NCBI GenBank assembly: GCA_964019135.1
Contig: OZ025248.1
Coordinates: 41,161,670-41,225,669, forward strand
DNA length: 64,000 nucleotides
Origin: Arenicola marina
Taxonomy: Eukaryota > Annelida > Polychaeta > Arenicolidae
Reading direction: 5' to 3'
The notes below the pieces were generated by a model, which had not been told where the DNA came from, ran no database searches, and saw only the letters and a program-made list of their open reading frames with translations. How positions within the stretch are numbered: position 1 is the first letter of the stretch; each line of letters opens with the position of its first letter. The translations under genes were made by a program, and so were the position numbers. This document shows, piece after piece, positions 23,738 to 35,489 of this stretch.

Positions 23738-24233
23738 CGCCAAAAAGCCGAAGTACATGTTACGCTAAAACGGACGTTCACACTCAAAAGCCACAGCCCC
23801 GGTTTTGCCAATATGAGGTGGCCTCCCTGAAATAATGGTTGGCGCATTATGTTACGCCACAGATCCACAACCGAGTGGCAAAAGCGGCTTAAAACAGCGA
23901 TTCATTTCAGTTTCCCAGTAGGATGGTGCAGCTTGCGGCGCGCAACCATACAGCTCCACCCTGCGGGCCAAGTTCGCTGAGGATGTTATATTACGGGTGA
24001 GAATAACTCCGAGAGTTTTTTTTGGAAGATAGATAGGGTTTAATACGCAATACAATAGGCTACCATGTATAATTGACATATAAACTTAGGTCGGAGGCAT
24101 CATGAAGAAATAGCTTTGGCGTTGGGGTGGAGCGCGCTGGGGGATGGCACACAAGTAACTGACGACCGTATATAGTCACATGGTTTAAACGTTTTAAACA
24201 TGAAAAGCATTGCCATACGTACCGGGTTTCGTG
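23738..24233. other. No gene supported
   Basis: Unique sequence. Two minus-strand frames of 64-75 codons overlap here and show no domain. Confidence 0.4.
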
Positions 24234-24437
24234 TGCCAGGACCTATCGTGGCCTGTCTTGTTGACAGCTGTGTCGTGTGTCAGGAGCTATCGTGGCCTGT
24301 CGTGTTGACAGCGGTGTCGTGTTCCAGGAGCTATCGTGGCCTGTCGTGTTGACAGCTGTGTCGTGTTCCAGGAGCTATCGTGGCCTGTCTTGTTGACAGC
24401 TGTGTCGTGTTCCAGGAGCTATCGTGGCCTGTCGTGT
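24234..24437. repeat. 44-bp minisatellite, about 4-5 copies
   Basis: Units built on gtgtcgtgttccaggagctatcgtggcctg and tcgtgttgacagct recur every 44 bp (ctatcg at 24243 and 24287). Confidence 0.92.
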
Positions 24438-24931
24438 GACTTCCGGCGCAATTCGCCACTTCCCGTGAGTACGGCCTACAGCGGCGTCCTCTAGTCTCAA
24501 GTGCGTTGTTGATGTTCGTCAATACAGGATATTCGCAGACCAATGTGACGACGCCCTTGCTATTGGCTCGACAACGGGTACGCGGTTGTAACCAGACGGC
24601 CCAAGTCGGGGCGTCCGTATATGTGTTGACCGACTTCAACCCATTATCAGTTTTTTATCTGACATAAGCAGGGAGCATACTGGAAAGCCCGACACGTTGG
24701 TGTAGGTTAGTGGTTCACACCGTGAGCGTGCACTTGTGATAAACATCTCGTTTAGGTTGTCTTTATAGCACAATTCCTGATAAGAAATAAAAAGTATAAA
24801 GTCTACATTGAATAGACAGGTGCCGGTCCGCTCTTTAAATTAACGAGGCCGACAGTAACAAGCCAAGTGAGCAGGGCAGACACAGATCACTAAGTGTTAC
24901 AGGTTCAGTTTAGCAAAGATTCACGTTTGGT

Positions 24932-24967
<36 letters not shown>

Positions 24968-27093
24968 ACCTACTAAACCGTGAGACGGAGAGCCAACTGA
25001 CCTGATAGTCCTAGCTAAATGACCCTGGGCCTCGCAGTAAGGAAAATTCCTTCTTTTAGTTCTACTATTTACTTCTTTTGTTTAGTTCACGGAAGTAAAA
25101 TGAAGTTAATCTCTGGCTCTCTTTCCTGTCCTCCAGTATCCACCCCCCCCCCCCCCCCCCAAGTTACTCGATCCATAATTAGTCCTAAATTCCGAAATCG
25201 ACCCATAAGAAATATCCCGCACTGATCAAAGGAATGGGCTTGTTTCATGCAAATATAATAGTCCGTCAGAACTGTGTCAGAATTGGCTAATAGGGTTTCA
25301 ATGTCCCCTTCTTCAGTTAAAAATTAAAAAAAACACCGGCCTCCCATGTAGCACATATGAAATTACAATAAAAATCATCATTTTGATGATTCCAAGAATT
25401 AAACAAAACGTATTTTACTAAACCAGTGTCTTTAAAGTTTTGCAAAACATCAAATCCATGGATAAAAAGTTTTTATGGCAGATGTGGTGACCTTATATAA
25501 TGCCAGACGTTTTCAGTTTATTTTGAGTATCAAGGGTAGGCCTACGTTCATACCTGGGAAGCCTTTTCGATTCTCTGTGTCTGTCTCTTAGACCCTGTCG
25601 CTTTCGTCTTGTTACACTGCCAAAACGCTCCCCTCGTAGTCTAATAATGGACATGTTTTGTTTCCCATATTATCGCTCAGTTTCGAAGCGGGTAACACGG
25701 GCGGCCACATGTAGGCGCCAGTGGTCCCTGTCGCTGGCAGCCAATACCCTCGTTGGAGTGCCTGGACTAAAACATGGTGCTGTGGTTACCCAGGGTGCTC
25801 CGTTATTCAGGGGTTTAGAATGGGGCCAAGTAGACAATATATAAACGAGGTAGCCAGGTCATAGTATATATACGACGCGTAAAGGCTAAAGAACAGCCTG
25901 AAGGGTTTAAAGGGTACAAAAAACTCCTTGTTATGCGGCTGGCCTGGATCCAAAACCACTTCATGACGTCGTAGCGTTCTGTATCTGCAAGATAGAGTAG
26001 GCGATGTAGGTTCAAAATAAAAAAAACATATATAGGCCTACTCCCGTGGATACACAGGACAAATTAGTCATCTATGCAGTAAGACCTCTTTCCTTCTGTA
26101 ACTTGCACTTGGCCAGCTAGTGTCAATAACATATGCCAACATGCACTGATGGTACATTAATGCACGTCAATAAAAGACAGACAGCACACCTGACGATTTC
26201 TGAACGATTTCTGAACCTATTTCTGAACGCTGAACGCCACGAGCTGCAGATTAATGGTCCAGGACAGATATATACAAATGCTGTCATGAAATACGTTTTG
26301 TGTTCTACTTGTCTCTTTACACTATGGTGGACGTGTCAGCGCATTATCCTGTATTAACCAGTTGTGTTTCATCTCTTGTTTAAACAGTTGATGAAAATAT
26401 ATTTGTTTGAAAAGTACGGTATACCTTCATTCGTTGTATTGTCGAGAACCCCCGTGAAAGAGGGGGCACCAGACCACCGTGTGGGAATATTTCACATAAA
26501 CAACTCACTTGAACAACGCTTTTCCCGTTCCTGAAAGTCCTCCGGCTCCTCCCCCTCCCCCACCTGGATCCGCCACTGCCCCCACCCCCCTCCCCCCATC
26601 CTCTCCATGTCAGCGCAGCAAGTAATAACTTGTACCATGGGGTGGGTGTTGTTTGAAACCCTGCAAGAATGCCTCATGACGCTTAGCAAGAATCATTTCG
26701 AATGGAGAGATCACTGACTCTACGCGACGTAACATCTGGACAAATATTGTAACAGTTATGGCAGTTTTTGTCGCTCATTTATTCTTGAGAAAATGTCTGC
26801 ACAGTAGCATTGTACGTTACCACAATATGTCCAATCTTAGATCAACCAAGGTGTGCCATCTGATAAATCTGTCCCGAAAATTTAAAAAAAGACAGCGTTC
26901 GTCCGGCACCATAATGTTACGGGATGTTTCTTAGTTAGAAAAAATGGATTAACATCATATGTATTTGATTCTAAACTTCCAACTATGTTCTTCAGCAGTT
27001 GACAATTGTTTCTGAAATTTATTTCCACATAATATAATAATATTGATCCGATGCGAGGCTCTAACTAAATACACTATTGCCGTACCTAGCGCC
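24438..27093. other. Long unique stretch, no gene supported
   Basis: Contains an interrupted (AT)n microsatellite (24937-24966), an 18-bp poly(C) run (25143-25160) and, at about 26500-26580, a minus-strand sequence reading cagtggcggatccaggtggg, which resembles transposon ends widespread in animals (hAT-like CAGTGGCGGATC). The ORFs here are short and featureless. Confidence 0.4.
26500..26580 (-). mobile_element. Possible DNA-transposon end (CAGTGGCGGATC type)
   Basis: The minus strand reads cagtggcggatccaggtggg followed by a G-rich segment. A similar ggcggatctatgaatggggg occurs at about 27633-27652 on the plus strand. The pair could be remnants of an hAT-like or MITE family. No transposase is visible and the 1.1 kb between them contains an unrelated minisatellite. 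Confidence 0.25.
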
Positions 27094-27378
27094 TTGTGGC
27101 ATATGGCGCCACCTGGTGGCATATGGAGCCACCTGGTGCCATATGGCGCCACCTAGCGCCTGCTGGCGTACGGCGCCACCTAGCGCCTGCTGGCATATGG
27201 CGGCACCTAGCGCCTGCTGGCATATGGCGCTACCTAGCGCCTGCTGGCATATGGCGGCACCTAGCGCCTGCTGGCATATGGCGCCACCTAGTGCCTGCTG
27301 GCATATGGCGGCACCTAGCGCCTGCTGGCATATGGCGGCACCTAGCGCCTGCTGGCATATGGCGCCATCTAGCGCCGG
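27094..27378. repeat. 27-bp minisatellite, about 10 copies
   Basis: cgcctgctggcatatggcggcacctag recurs every 27 bp with g/c exchange at one site. The first two units are degenerate. Open frames on both strands are by-products of the 9-codon period. Confidence 0.95.
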
Positions 27379-29599
27379 ATGATGGCAATGGATGCTTGAC
27401 ACCGACAAAACATAGATGTACAAGACGGCATTATGATATAGGCTTATATCCGACATCGCAGACCAATACCCTGCGACCTATTGGCTGGGCGGGCAAGATT
27501 TCTAGAAGCAATGTGTTGACAGGTAGTTTACCTGCAAACCCATAATGAAAATGAATCGTAATTATATATTTTTATTATCAGTATTGATAATGGGTGACAT
27601 AGTCAAAATTGTCATCCACGGAAAGACGCAAGGGCGGATCTATGAATGGGGGACAAGGGGGGGGGGAGGTCCGCTTCGAGTGGGATGAGTATTGGACAGT
27701 TAGGATCACAAGAGGGATGGGGGCACCTTAAAGCGGGCTTATCGACAAGAGGGGCACGGGATCGCATAAATATCCCATTATACAAACATAAAGCACAAGA
27801 ACTCAAGTACACATTAGTTTAATTCCAGAAAACTGGTTCTTCTTGGTTACATGTTCTTAAAGCCTAAAGGTCCGTTGGCCCTATTGACCCCGCGGAACAA
27901 ACGTGTTCTCTCAAGGGAGCAAAACTGGTGACATAGCGGAAATTACTTTAACGCGAAGCCGACACATAACGCGGACCCTTTTCCTATTTACCCCAACCCA
28001 TTATAGCAGTCTGCGAAATCGCGATATCACCGTTTAGTCGGGTTTTTTGGCGCCCAGCTGTAAAATGTTCAAAGAGTTTCTTAGAGTTTCGATATCGCTC
28101 TCTCTAATTCTTGGGAAGTCGCCCCCCCCCCACCCCACCTCCCATACAACAATGTTTCCTATGACAAACATGTTTATTATTGCATCAAGATAATGTTATG
28201 ATGATACAAATTTGAAAGTCGTCCTGCGCTTATAATTAAAGCAGCTTACTGACATGCGCCATCGTAATGTTTTTACGTTTCAGAAACAGGACTAAAAGTA
28301 TCTAAAAATGATGATGCATATGTTTTATATCTCGTTGAGTCAGTAAAACAACAATTTTGGGCTCGCGCGCGGACGTCCTAGCGAGTCGCGGTCGACGCAG
28401 GGATCCGGCCACCGCCTCATGCTCCCGTGAACAAATTAGCTTGTCGCCGGATAGTCCACAGGCTTTCAGGATTTAAATTCAAGACAGATTATACTTATTT
28501 GACACGGAGAAGAGGTTGCTAATACAAGAATTATTGAACATATTACTTTCAAGTATGTATTGTCTCTTTTTGGTGAAGGAAATATTAAAAAGATACCATC
28601 GAAAGTGAACGCTACTCTGTCATTGATTTTTGGTATGTCAAGCCAGTGTGAGTTTCACGCCTTCACCAATGCTGTAATAAGTAAACCAAATGTGTTAACA
28701 TACTATGTAAAGATCGTAAGTGTGTGCGTGAAACTGAAACGTCAGAAATCAACCCACTACATGACTTTTCTTTCCCATGGCTTTGGTAGGTAAGAAATAC
28801 GGACACTGTTAGTGGGAAGGACACCCATGTTAATACAATCCTCACGTGGCTTATACCATTTATGTATCATGTTAAGAGACATATTTTGGTATCAAAATGG
28901 AGAAATACAATTCCAACTTTCCAAGGGGCAATAAATGTAATAAAATTTTTACACGAAAAGGTATATTGCTCAGAGTCACGGCTGGAATCAAGTTAGGTTG
29001 ATTTGATTGGAGCTTAACGGCAGAATCAAGTTAGGAAATTTCAGACTAAGTGTCGACCCATTGAAAAAAAATTGATATAGGACAAGCTGTTTTATTTTAA
29101 TGTTATGTACATTGAACGTGATGTAACTTTATAATATGTCCTGTAATTGAAATGAAAAAAAATACAAAATATATGTATCATATATTTTTTTACCAAAGAC
29201 ATGTTCTGTACCAGTTGTCGATCTAGTACGGAAGCCCGTTGGTGGCGAGAAATGACTTGGCTTTATTTGCAGATTGTCTGGCGGCCGCCACATAATTATC
29301 TTCCGAAACCTAGTAGGATGCATTAGGCATGCAACTCGATTCGTAAACGAAAAATCTATGAGTCACAGCATGTCGTTTCCTTTCATGTCCCAGCATTTGC
29401 GGTTGTCAGTGGACAGTGGTGGCATTTCTTTAGTAACCGAAGTATATCCTCAAGGTAATTTAACCGCATACGCACATTACGCACCGGTATACCTGCGGAT
29501 GCTCCTTTCACCCAGGTCGGGTGCACGCGCATCCATTCGGCATGCTGATGGTGCCTCGTTTAAAACAGCACGGGACATTCGGAAGAATATGGCGGCTGA
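27379..29599. other. Unique DNA, no gene supported
   Basis: Includes G and C runs (27658-27668 and 28122-28136). The 109-codon plus frame at 29274-29603 and a 77-codon plus frame at 28560-28793 have no domain, signal peptide or splice context I can point to. Confidence 0.4.
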
Positions 29600-29779
29600 T
29601 TAAAAAGGTTTGGTTCCGTGGCCCTTAAACCCGGACGTGACCGGTGTGAACATTTTTTTGGCATACGGCGTAGCCCCATGGCCACAACCGGAAGAGTTGT
29701 TTTTTGTATTGTATCCATAACAGTAAGAGGAAGAGGTTGAATAACAGGCGGAATAACAGGCGGCATAACCGTCCTGCAT
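29600..29779 (-). CDS. Possible small Tyr/Cys/Gly-rich peptide (59 residues)
   Basis: A minus-strand ATG at 29779 (or 29812, 11 residues longer) opens a frame with an unusual composition: ACYSACYSTSSSYCYGY near the start, then SSGCGHGATPY and a basic tail. The clean alternation of Tyr, Ser, Cys and Gly recalls low-complexity secreted matrix peptides, but no signal peptide is evident and other frames overlap. The array of ETS-like sites lies immediately upstream on this strand. Confidence 0.18.
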   Translation of the reverse strand: MQDGYAACYSACYSTSSSYCYGYNTKNNSSGCGHGATPYAKKMFTPVTSGFKGHGTKPF

Positions 29780-29802
29780 AGACAAAAGAAATGCACCCGG
29801 TG

Positions 29803-29914
29803 GTACGTTCAACTGGAAGTACGTTCAAACGGAAGTACGTTCAACCGGAGGTACGTTCAACCGGGAGTACGTTCAACCGGAAGTACGTTCAACCAGAAGT
29901 ACGTTCAACCGGAA
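29803..29914. repeat. 16-bp tandem repeat (7 copies) carrying ETS-like sites
   Basis: gtacgttcaaccggaa repeats seven times. Four of the seven junctions read GGAAGT, and the commonest form ACCGGAAGT equals the ETS-family consensus. The array ends in gtagtctg. It may act as a homotypic binding cluster or be a chance result of the repeat unit. Confidence 0.85.
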
Positions 29915-30239
29915 GTAGTCTGATAGAGTGTGAGCGTCGTATGCGCCCGTGACATGACACATTCCAACTTAAAGCACGGATCAGAATCACAGCACAAGAA
30001 AGTGGATAGACGTTGAGAGGTTAGCAATACGTGGGATAAATGTATAATATAAATTATTATATCAGGAGTCATATATAAATGAACTGGACGAAACTGGACT
30101 GGACAAATAGCTGAGGCCATTTGTCGTCAACGTTGATTGTGTCAGTGGGCAGCGCGCTGCAAGAGATTCACCGGAAGTAATATCCGTCGAGGACACCAGA
30201 CGGCGCTGAGGCCACGACTGTCGGGTTCAAACATGCAGC
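29915..30239. other. Spacer, no gene seen
   Basis: 325 bp of unique sequence between the 16-bp and 54-bp arrays, with no ORF worth listing. Confidence 0.45.
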
Positions 30240-31372
30240 GAGGATATCATACAATGTACCATGGCCCCGGGCCAGGGACGTGTCCCAAGTGGCCAGGATG
30301 TCATACAATGTACCATGGCCCCGGGCCAGGGACGTGGCCCAAGTGGCCAGGATGTCATACAATGTACCATGGCCCCGGGCCAGGGACGTGGCCCAAGTGG
30401 CCAGGATGTCATACAATGTACCATGGCCCCGGGCCAGGGACGTGGTCCATGTAGTCAGGATGTCATACAATGTACCATGGCCCCGGGCCAGGGACGTGGC
30501 CCAAGTGGCCAGGATGTCATACAATGTACCATGGCCCCGGGCCAGGGACGTGGTCCATGTAGTCAGGATGTCATACAATGTACCATGGCCCCGGGCCAGG
30601 GACGTGGCCCAAGTGGCCAGGATGTCATACAATGTACCATGGCCCCGGGCCAGGGACGTGGCCCAAGTGGCCAGGATGTCATACAATGTACCATGGCCCC
30701 GGGCCAGGGACGTGGCCCAAGTGGCCAGGATGTCATGCAATGTACCATGCCCCGGGCCAGGGACGTGGCCCAAGTGGCCAGGATGTCATACAATGTACCA
30801 TGGCCCCGGGCCAGGTATGTGGTCCAAGTGGCCAGGATGTCATACAATGTACCATGGCCCCGGGCCAGGGACGTGGCCCAAGTGGCCAGGATGTCATACA
30901 ATGTACCATGCCCCGGGCCAGGGACGTGGCCCAAGTGGCCAGGATGTCATACAATGTACCATGGCCCCGGGCCAGGGACGTGGCCCAAGTGGCCAGGATG
31001 TCATACAATGTACCATGCCCCGGGCCAGGGACGTGGCCCAAGTGGCCAGGATGTCATACAATGTACCATGGCCCCGGGCCAGGGACGTGGCCCAAGTGGC
31101 CAGGATGTCATGCAATGTACCATGCCCCGGGCCAGGGACGTGGCCCAAGTGGCCAGGATGTCATACAATGTACCATGGCCCCGGGCCAGGTATGTGGTCC
31201 AAGTGGCCAGGATGTCATACAATGTACCATGGCCCCGGGCCAGGGACGTGGTTCAAGTGGCCAGGATGTCATACAATGTACCATGGCCCCGGGCCAGGGA
31301 CGTAGTCCAAGTGGCTAGGATGTCATACAATGTACCATGGACCCGTGCCAAGGACGTAATCCAAGTGGCCTG
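30240..31372. repeat. 54-bp minisatellite, about 21 copies
   Basis: The unit contains ggatgtcatacaatgtacca, tggccccgggcca (a 13-bp perfect dyad) and gggacgtggcccaagtggcca. Some units lack one base (ccatgccccggg, 53 bp), which moves long open frames from one reading frame to another. This shows there is no selection on reading frame. Blocks of several units are duplicated, for example the 53-bp variants near 30750, 30910, 31015 and 31120. Confidence 0.97.
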
Positions 31373-31786
31373 GTGAAGTTGGAGGTTATTTCCGATGAGG
31401 GCATAGGATAACCTTTAAGTGATATCAGATAGACGCCCTGAGGGTTCGTTTGCTATCTAAAACAGAGAAGATTGACAACGTGTCATACAACCAACTTCAC
31501 AGGATATGATAATCTTGGCAATCTCTCGTCGCGTTGCACATATAAGCATCACACGCAGCTAGATACTTGGAAGCCTTGCTTGAGGGGCATCTGCGGAAGT
31601 TCGTCATATTGGTAGAACTCACTGCCACTGCCACTGTAGTTATGACTCTGTATCAGTGTCCATCATATGTTGGATGGGCTGGTTTGTCCACCCGTGGGTC
31701 TGTCTGTCTATGTGTGTGTGTTTCTGTTGTCTGCATATCGAAAAACACACGACGTCGAAAAACGTAGCCAGTCAATGTAACATTTG
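31373..31786. other. Spacer, no gene seen
   Basis: Unique sequence with a short GT-rich run near 31705. No supported feature. Confidence 0.4.
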
Positions 31787-32240
31787 AACTGAATTGAATT
31801 GAATCGGTTTATTGTTCTCTTAAATCAGTTACACTTGTTCGACAAGCCTATACAACATGAAGAGGGAATAATATTAAACAAATTAACAGCAGCGGAAGAA
31901 GGGCTTATTACCTGCAGAGCTCATACAAAATGTTACATATCTTTCCCATATCAGCTAGACTAGATGAAAATCATGGCAAAAAATAACAAAACGAATAAAT
32001 AGAACAGAAAAGGCTTATTTCATGGTAAGTCAGTTGCACCTCATGAATTTTGGTGATGGACAAATATTTTGGGGTTTCGTTTATACACTTCTATTGAATC
32101 GGCGTTGAAATTTACTCTATTGCACCATTCGCTGTACACTATACTACCTCTAAACTTTACAGTCTTCCGTATATAATTTGTTCTGGTCTTAGGCGTGTGG
32201 TATAACGTAGATCCTCGAGCACCATAACCGTGTATTTGTA
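31787..32240 (-). mobile_element. 5'-truncated LINE: last 65-70 codons plus 3' UTR
   Basis: On the minus strand a frame from about 32240 to its stop at 32041 reads HGYGARGSTL, then RTNYIRKTVKFRG, then a Ser/Lys-rich end. That is the C-terminal pattern of CR1/L2-type LINE polyproteins (H-Y-x-T-R-G, then R-T-x-Y-x-x-x-S). A 3' UTR follows to AATAAACCGATTCAATTCAATTCAG at 31787-31815, a short ATTCA repeat tail. It is a different family from the 11-15 kb element (different tail and C-terminus). Confidence 0.7.
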
Positions 32241-32484
32241 TTTGAAATAGCCCGGGCAGAACCTGTAGGTCAACAGTCCAGCACGTTACGTAAACAGGTC
32301 CGGACGCCAGCGCGTATTGGAGCTCTCCTGTGTGGAGGCAAACTGACGTCCTCCCATCTGGACGTATCGGGGTCTTCGATGAAACCATCAGCCGTTTTTG
32401 ACGTCCGGCCACCGGGACGTCAGTCGAAAACCATTGCATACATTCACGTCCGGACGGCTTCACGTCCCAACACGTTACAATTTT

Positions 32485-32661
32485 AAATATGTGTAGTGCA
32501 TTGTCTTTTGAACAAGCCGACAAGAGACATGTGTATGGCGTCGTTTAATATGGTGTTCTTGAGCTTAGCGTCCCCAAACTTGACCCCCGCTCGCATTCCC
32601 ACACCGTGAGGCGCCGGGAAGATAAAGAACATAGCGATCACCAGACAGATCATGGAAATGC
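32485..32661 (-). CDS. Candidate exon with a transmembrane segment
   Basis: Minus strand: acceptor ggtgtgtttcgcag precedes an open frame that starts in phase 1 and reads ISMICLVIAMFFIFPAPHG, then a hydrophilic stretch with KFGDAKLKNTILNDAI, to a stop at about 32483. No strong donor lies inside, so it could be a last exon, or a weak donor near the end is used. Joined to the candidate exon at 34924-34966 (phase 1 donor), the two hydrophobic halves would form one membrane segment of about 25 residues. No family recognised. Confidence 0.33.
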
Positions 32662-32663
32662 CT

Positions 32664-34923
32664 GCGAAACACACCTAATTGTCCGTTATCTGTTTCATAT
32701 TTAATTAGCCAATAAGAAATTAACCCGTTCAGCGACTAAAAAAAGTGTTGCTATCCACCCCCACAGCCGCCCACCACTCTTGTCCCTCCGACCCACACCC
32801 ATCCACCAGACTGCTGCACTGCATACACTGTCCCACTGCGATGATCCAAAATGTCAACTTCACTCTCCTCTCACACTTATATCTCACCCCACCTCCACTC
32901 TCTCACCCCACTACCCCTTGTTGTCCCACTACCATCCACCCACTATGTTGTCTCTTTACCCTCCACCCCTCTCTTGTCTCATTCTCCACCGCCTTTCTCA
33001 CCCCACCTCTTATACCTTCTCCTTCTCTTTTCTATCGCACTCCCACCTCTCTTGTACCGCCCCACTACCTTCTCCTCTCCCCACCAGCCTTTCCTTACCC
33101 CCACCAGCCCTCTCCTGGCCTACCACATACCACCCTTTTCTTGACAATTAAAGCGGTGTTGTCAGAATTTAGCCCAACACAAACTGTTAACATACGAGAC
33201 ATATTTTGAGAACAATTTAATTTGTAGGGTTCGCAAAAAAGAAAAGAAATGGAAATTGGCTGACAAGGTGCGCAATGTTCCTGGTGGGTCGGAGGCTTTT
33301 AAGCGGCCGGTTTTGGGGGTCGACGATATATGGGGTGGATAAACCGACTGTATGTGTTGGGGAGTTGGGATATAAATACCCTGCGTCATAAAACGTCATG
33401 AAACTTCAACATTGGATTTATTATTGGTCATCGTATCGCCTCTTAGTGACTAACGATTTGTAACAACTACATGTTCTCGCTATCGTTCTTGCATCCACTT
33501 CCCTCTGTAACAATGTGACATTGCCTTTTCATATACTATAACAATTGCATTACGATACGTAATACCCCCCTCCCCATACTTTTCTCATCTTTTCTATACC
33601 TCATCGTTCTATAATTATGTGTGCCCTATTTCCCCTTTAACTCGATGCCTCTCCTGTCTTTCACATTCTTATCACCGTCTCTGCTGCCCCTTTTTATGTC
33701 CCACCCCCCCTCCGCTGCTTTCTCATTTGCATGCTCCTATTTTTCCCTTTCTCCCTTTGCCAAATTATCCGCTTGTTGCTTCCCACCATCTCTCTCTTTT
33801 CCCTATTCCTCTCCTTATTTCTTTCTCTGTTACGCTGCCTCTTACTGGGCGACGGCCGCCGCTGTCACCTCGCATATTGGTAAATTGCGTTTCCCAGTGT
33901 TTTCCGTACAAAAATGTTGCATTAGCGCTGATGACGCTCTCTGTGTGTGTTGATCGACCCTAGTGTTTGACGCCTGGCATTCCCCACGTCACCACAGAGC
34001 ACCTCGCAATGCCGCATCTCGAAGAGTAAGGAGACCACGCCACGGGAACGCACGCCACTAGAGGTCGACATGGGCCGTCAGGCCGTCAACGCTGGGTTAA
34101 AATGGCAGCTAATTGGAGACCCGGATGTGACTTTTGCCCGGCTGTGCTGAATCGTGAAATGCCTGCACCCAGGTGACATCTTGCAAGAGGTCATAGATGT
34201 GTGGCACTCTAACTTCGCACGGATGATAATATTGCTGAAAAGCCAGACTGCTAGTCTTTTTTTTAATATATCTATACGACCGTTGACGGGCTAAAAGTCA
34301 ACACATCAATGTTTTCTGTACCCCAAATATTCATTTGATGTTTTCACGATCTTTCACATGCTGTATAGTACATATTGATATGTAGTATGTCATTCGATAT
34401 GATGAATTGTGACAGGGGACGTGAGTGACCCTCCCTCAACCAAGACTCTCAGCACCACTAGCCACACGAAAGCACATCCCTTCACCGACCCCTTGTAATC
34501 GCATCGGGCCGGGCAAAACACATGCCGCTTGGCTGGCCGCTAGATGGAGCCACTACATGTGCCCAACAGAAGGGCGTTTTCTGCTCCAGCTAACGAGAGG
34601 CTGCGAGCGGAAGACATCTCACCAGGTGTGAATAACTGAGCCTGACACTTCATCAATGGTGACCATCCCCTAAAGGACCATTTCTTCTACCCTCTGGTGG
34701 CCTCTCTGGGGTCACCGTTCGCCGTTATTGGATATAGCGGTCGAGAAATGTTGTCTCCCTTCCGACTGAGTGCCAAATGCGCTTACATCGTAGGCGGAGG
34801 GCATGGAACCAGCCATACCCATATGCCCCCCCCCCCCCGTTCTACCCACACTGTAGATGGCGCTATGTAATCCTTGTTTTAGTTCCTCTGCCACACACCG
34901 CATCTGTGCTATTTTGTACTTAC
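32664..34923. other. Unique DNA with two pyrimidine-rich blocks
   Basis: Plus-strand C/T bias is extreme at about 32755-33145 and 33560-33840 (tracts such as caccccacctcc). Several plus frames stay open through these blocks with Pro/Ser/Leu-rich products, which I do not regard as genes. The rest is unremarkable; a poly(C) run lies at 34827-34838. Confidence 0.5.
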
Positions 34924-34966
34924 TTAATGTGAAAAAGACTGTCAGCATCAGTAAATCGCCCGCCAT
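34924..34966 (-). CDS. Candidate first coding exon (short, hydrophobic)
   Basis: A minus-strand ATG at 34966 encodes MAGDLLMLTVFFTL and runs into a very strong donor (TTAA|GTAAGTAC; GT at 34923-34922) in phase 1. If spliced to the acceptor at 32661 the frame continues and doubles the hydrophobic stretch into a signal anchor. The frame is also open a few codons upstream of the ATG. Shortness keeps this speculative. Confidence 0.3.
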
Positions 34967-35489
34967 GTAATCGTACCTTGTCGGAGTAATTAGGCGGCCT
35001 ATAGCGGAGGCAGTACCGAGTTTCCACAGGTTGCAGATTACCTTTCATGTCTTAAGGCAAAGGAAGACGACTCAACTGGCAAAGAAAAAATAGATCAGAA
35101 ACCGCATTCGACAAACTAATTTTTTTATTATTTTTTTGGCGGAGGCCTACCTTTAAGAGAATCACAAAGGCCTGAGGTACGTCACATTGGGAAGGGCGTT
35201 ATATTAGTTTACCGCTAGAGGCGAGGCAGAAGTTTTACTGTCGCGTTTTCACCTTTATTCAGGATACAGCAGCCATAAAAACGCAAGGAGGAAGCTAAGA
35301 CGGCTTGACGGAAAGCTAGACAAAGTCATCCCCGGCTCGTCGTTCTCAATGATACAACATGAGGCCTGAAGGGAAGTTAGGCTGAGAACTGGGGAGGAGG
35401 GGTTCATCTTCTCCGGGTGGCTAGGTAGGGGTCTAGGTATGAGTGCACTTCTCTCACTGACGAGATTCCATGTCATTGCCACGTGGCTG
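34967..35489. other. Spacer before the 59-bp satellite, no gene supported
   Basis: Unique sequence with an A/T-rich run near 35110. A 75-codon minus frame (35255-35482) has no recognisable feature. Confidence 0.4.

Noticed and set aside
30168-31376. Overlapping frames of 200-370 codons in the 54-bp array
   Set aside because: 53-bp units shift the frame freely, which shows no selection for a protein.
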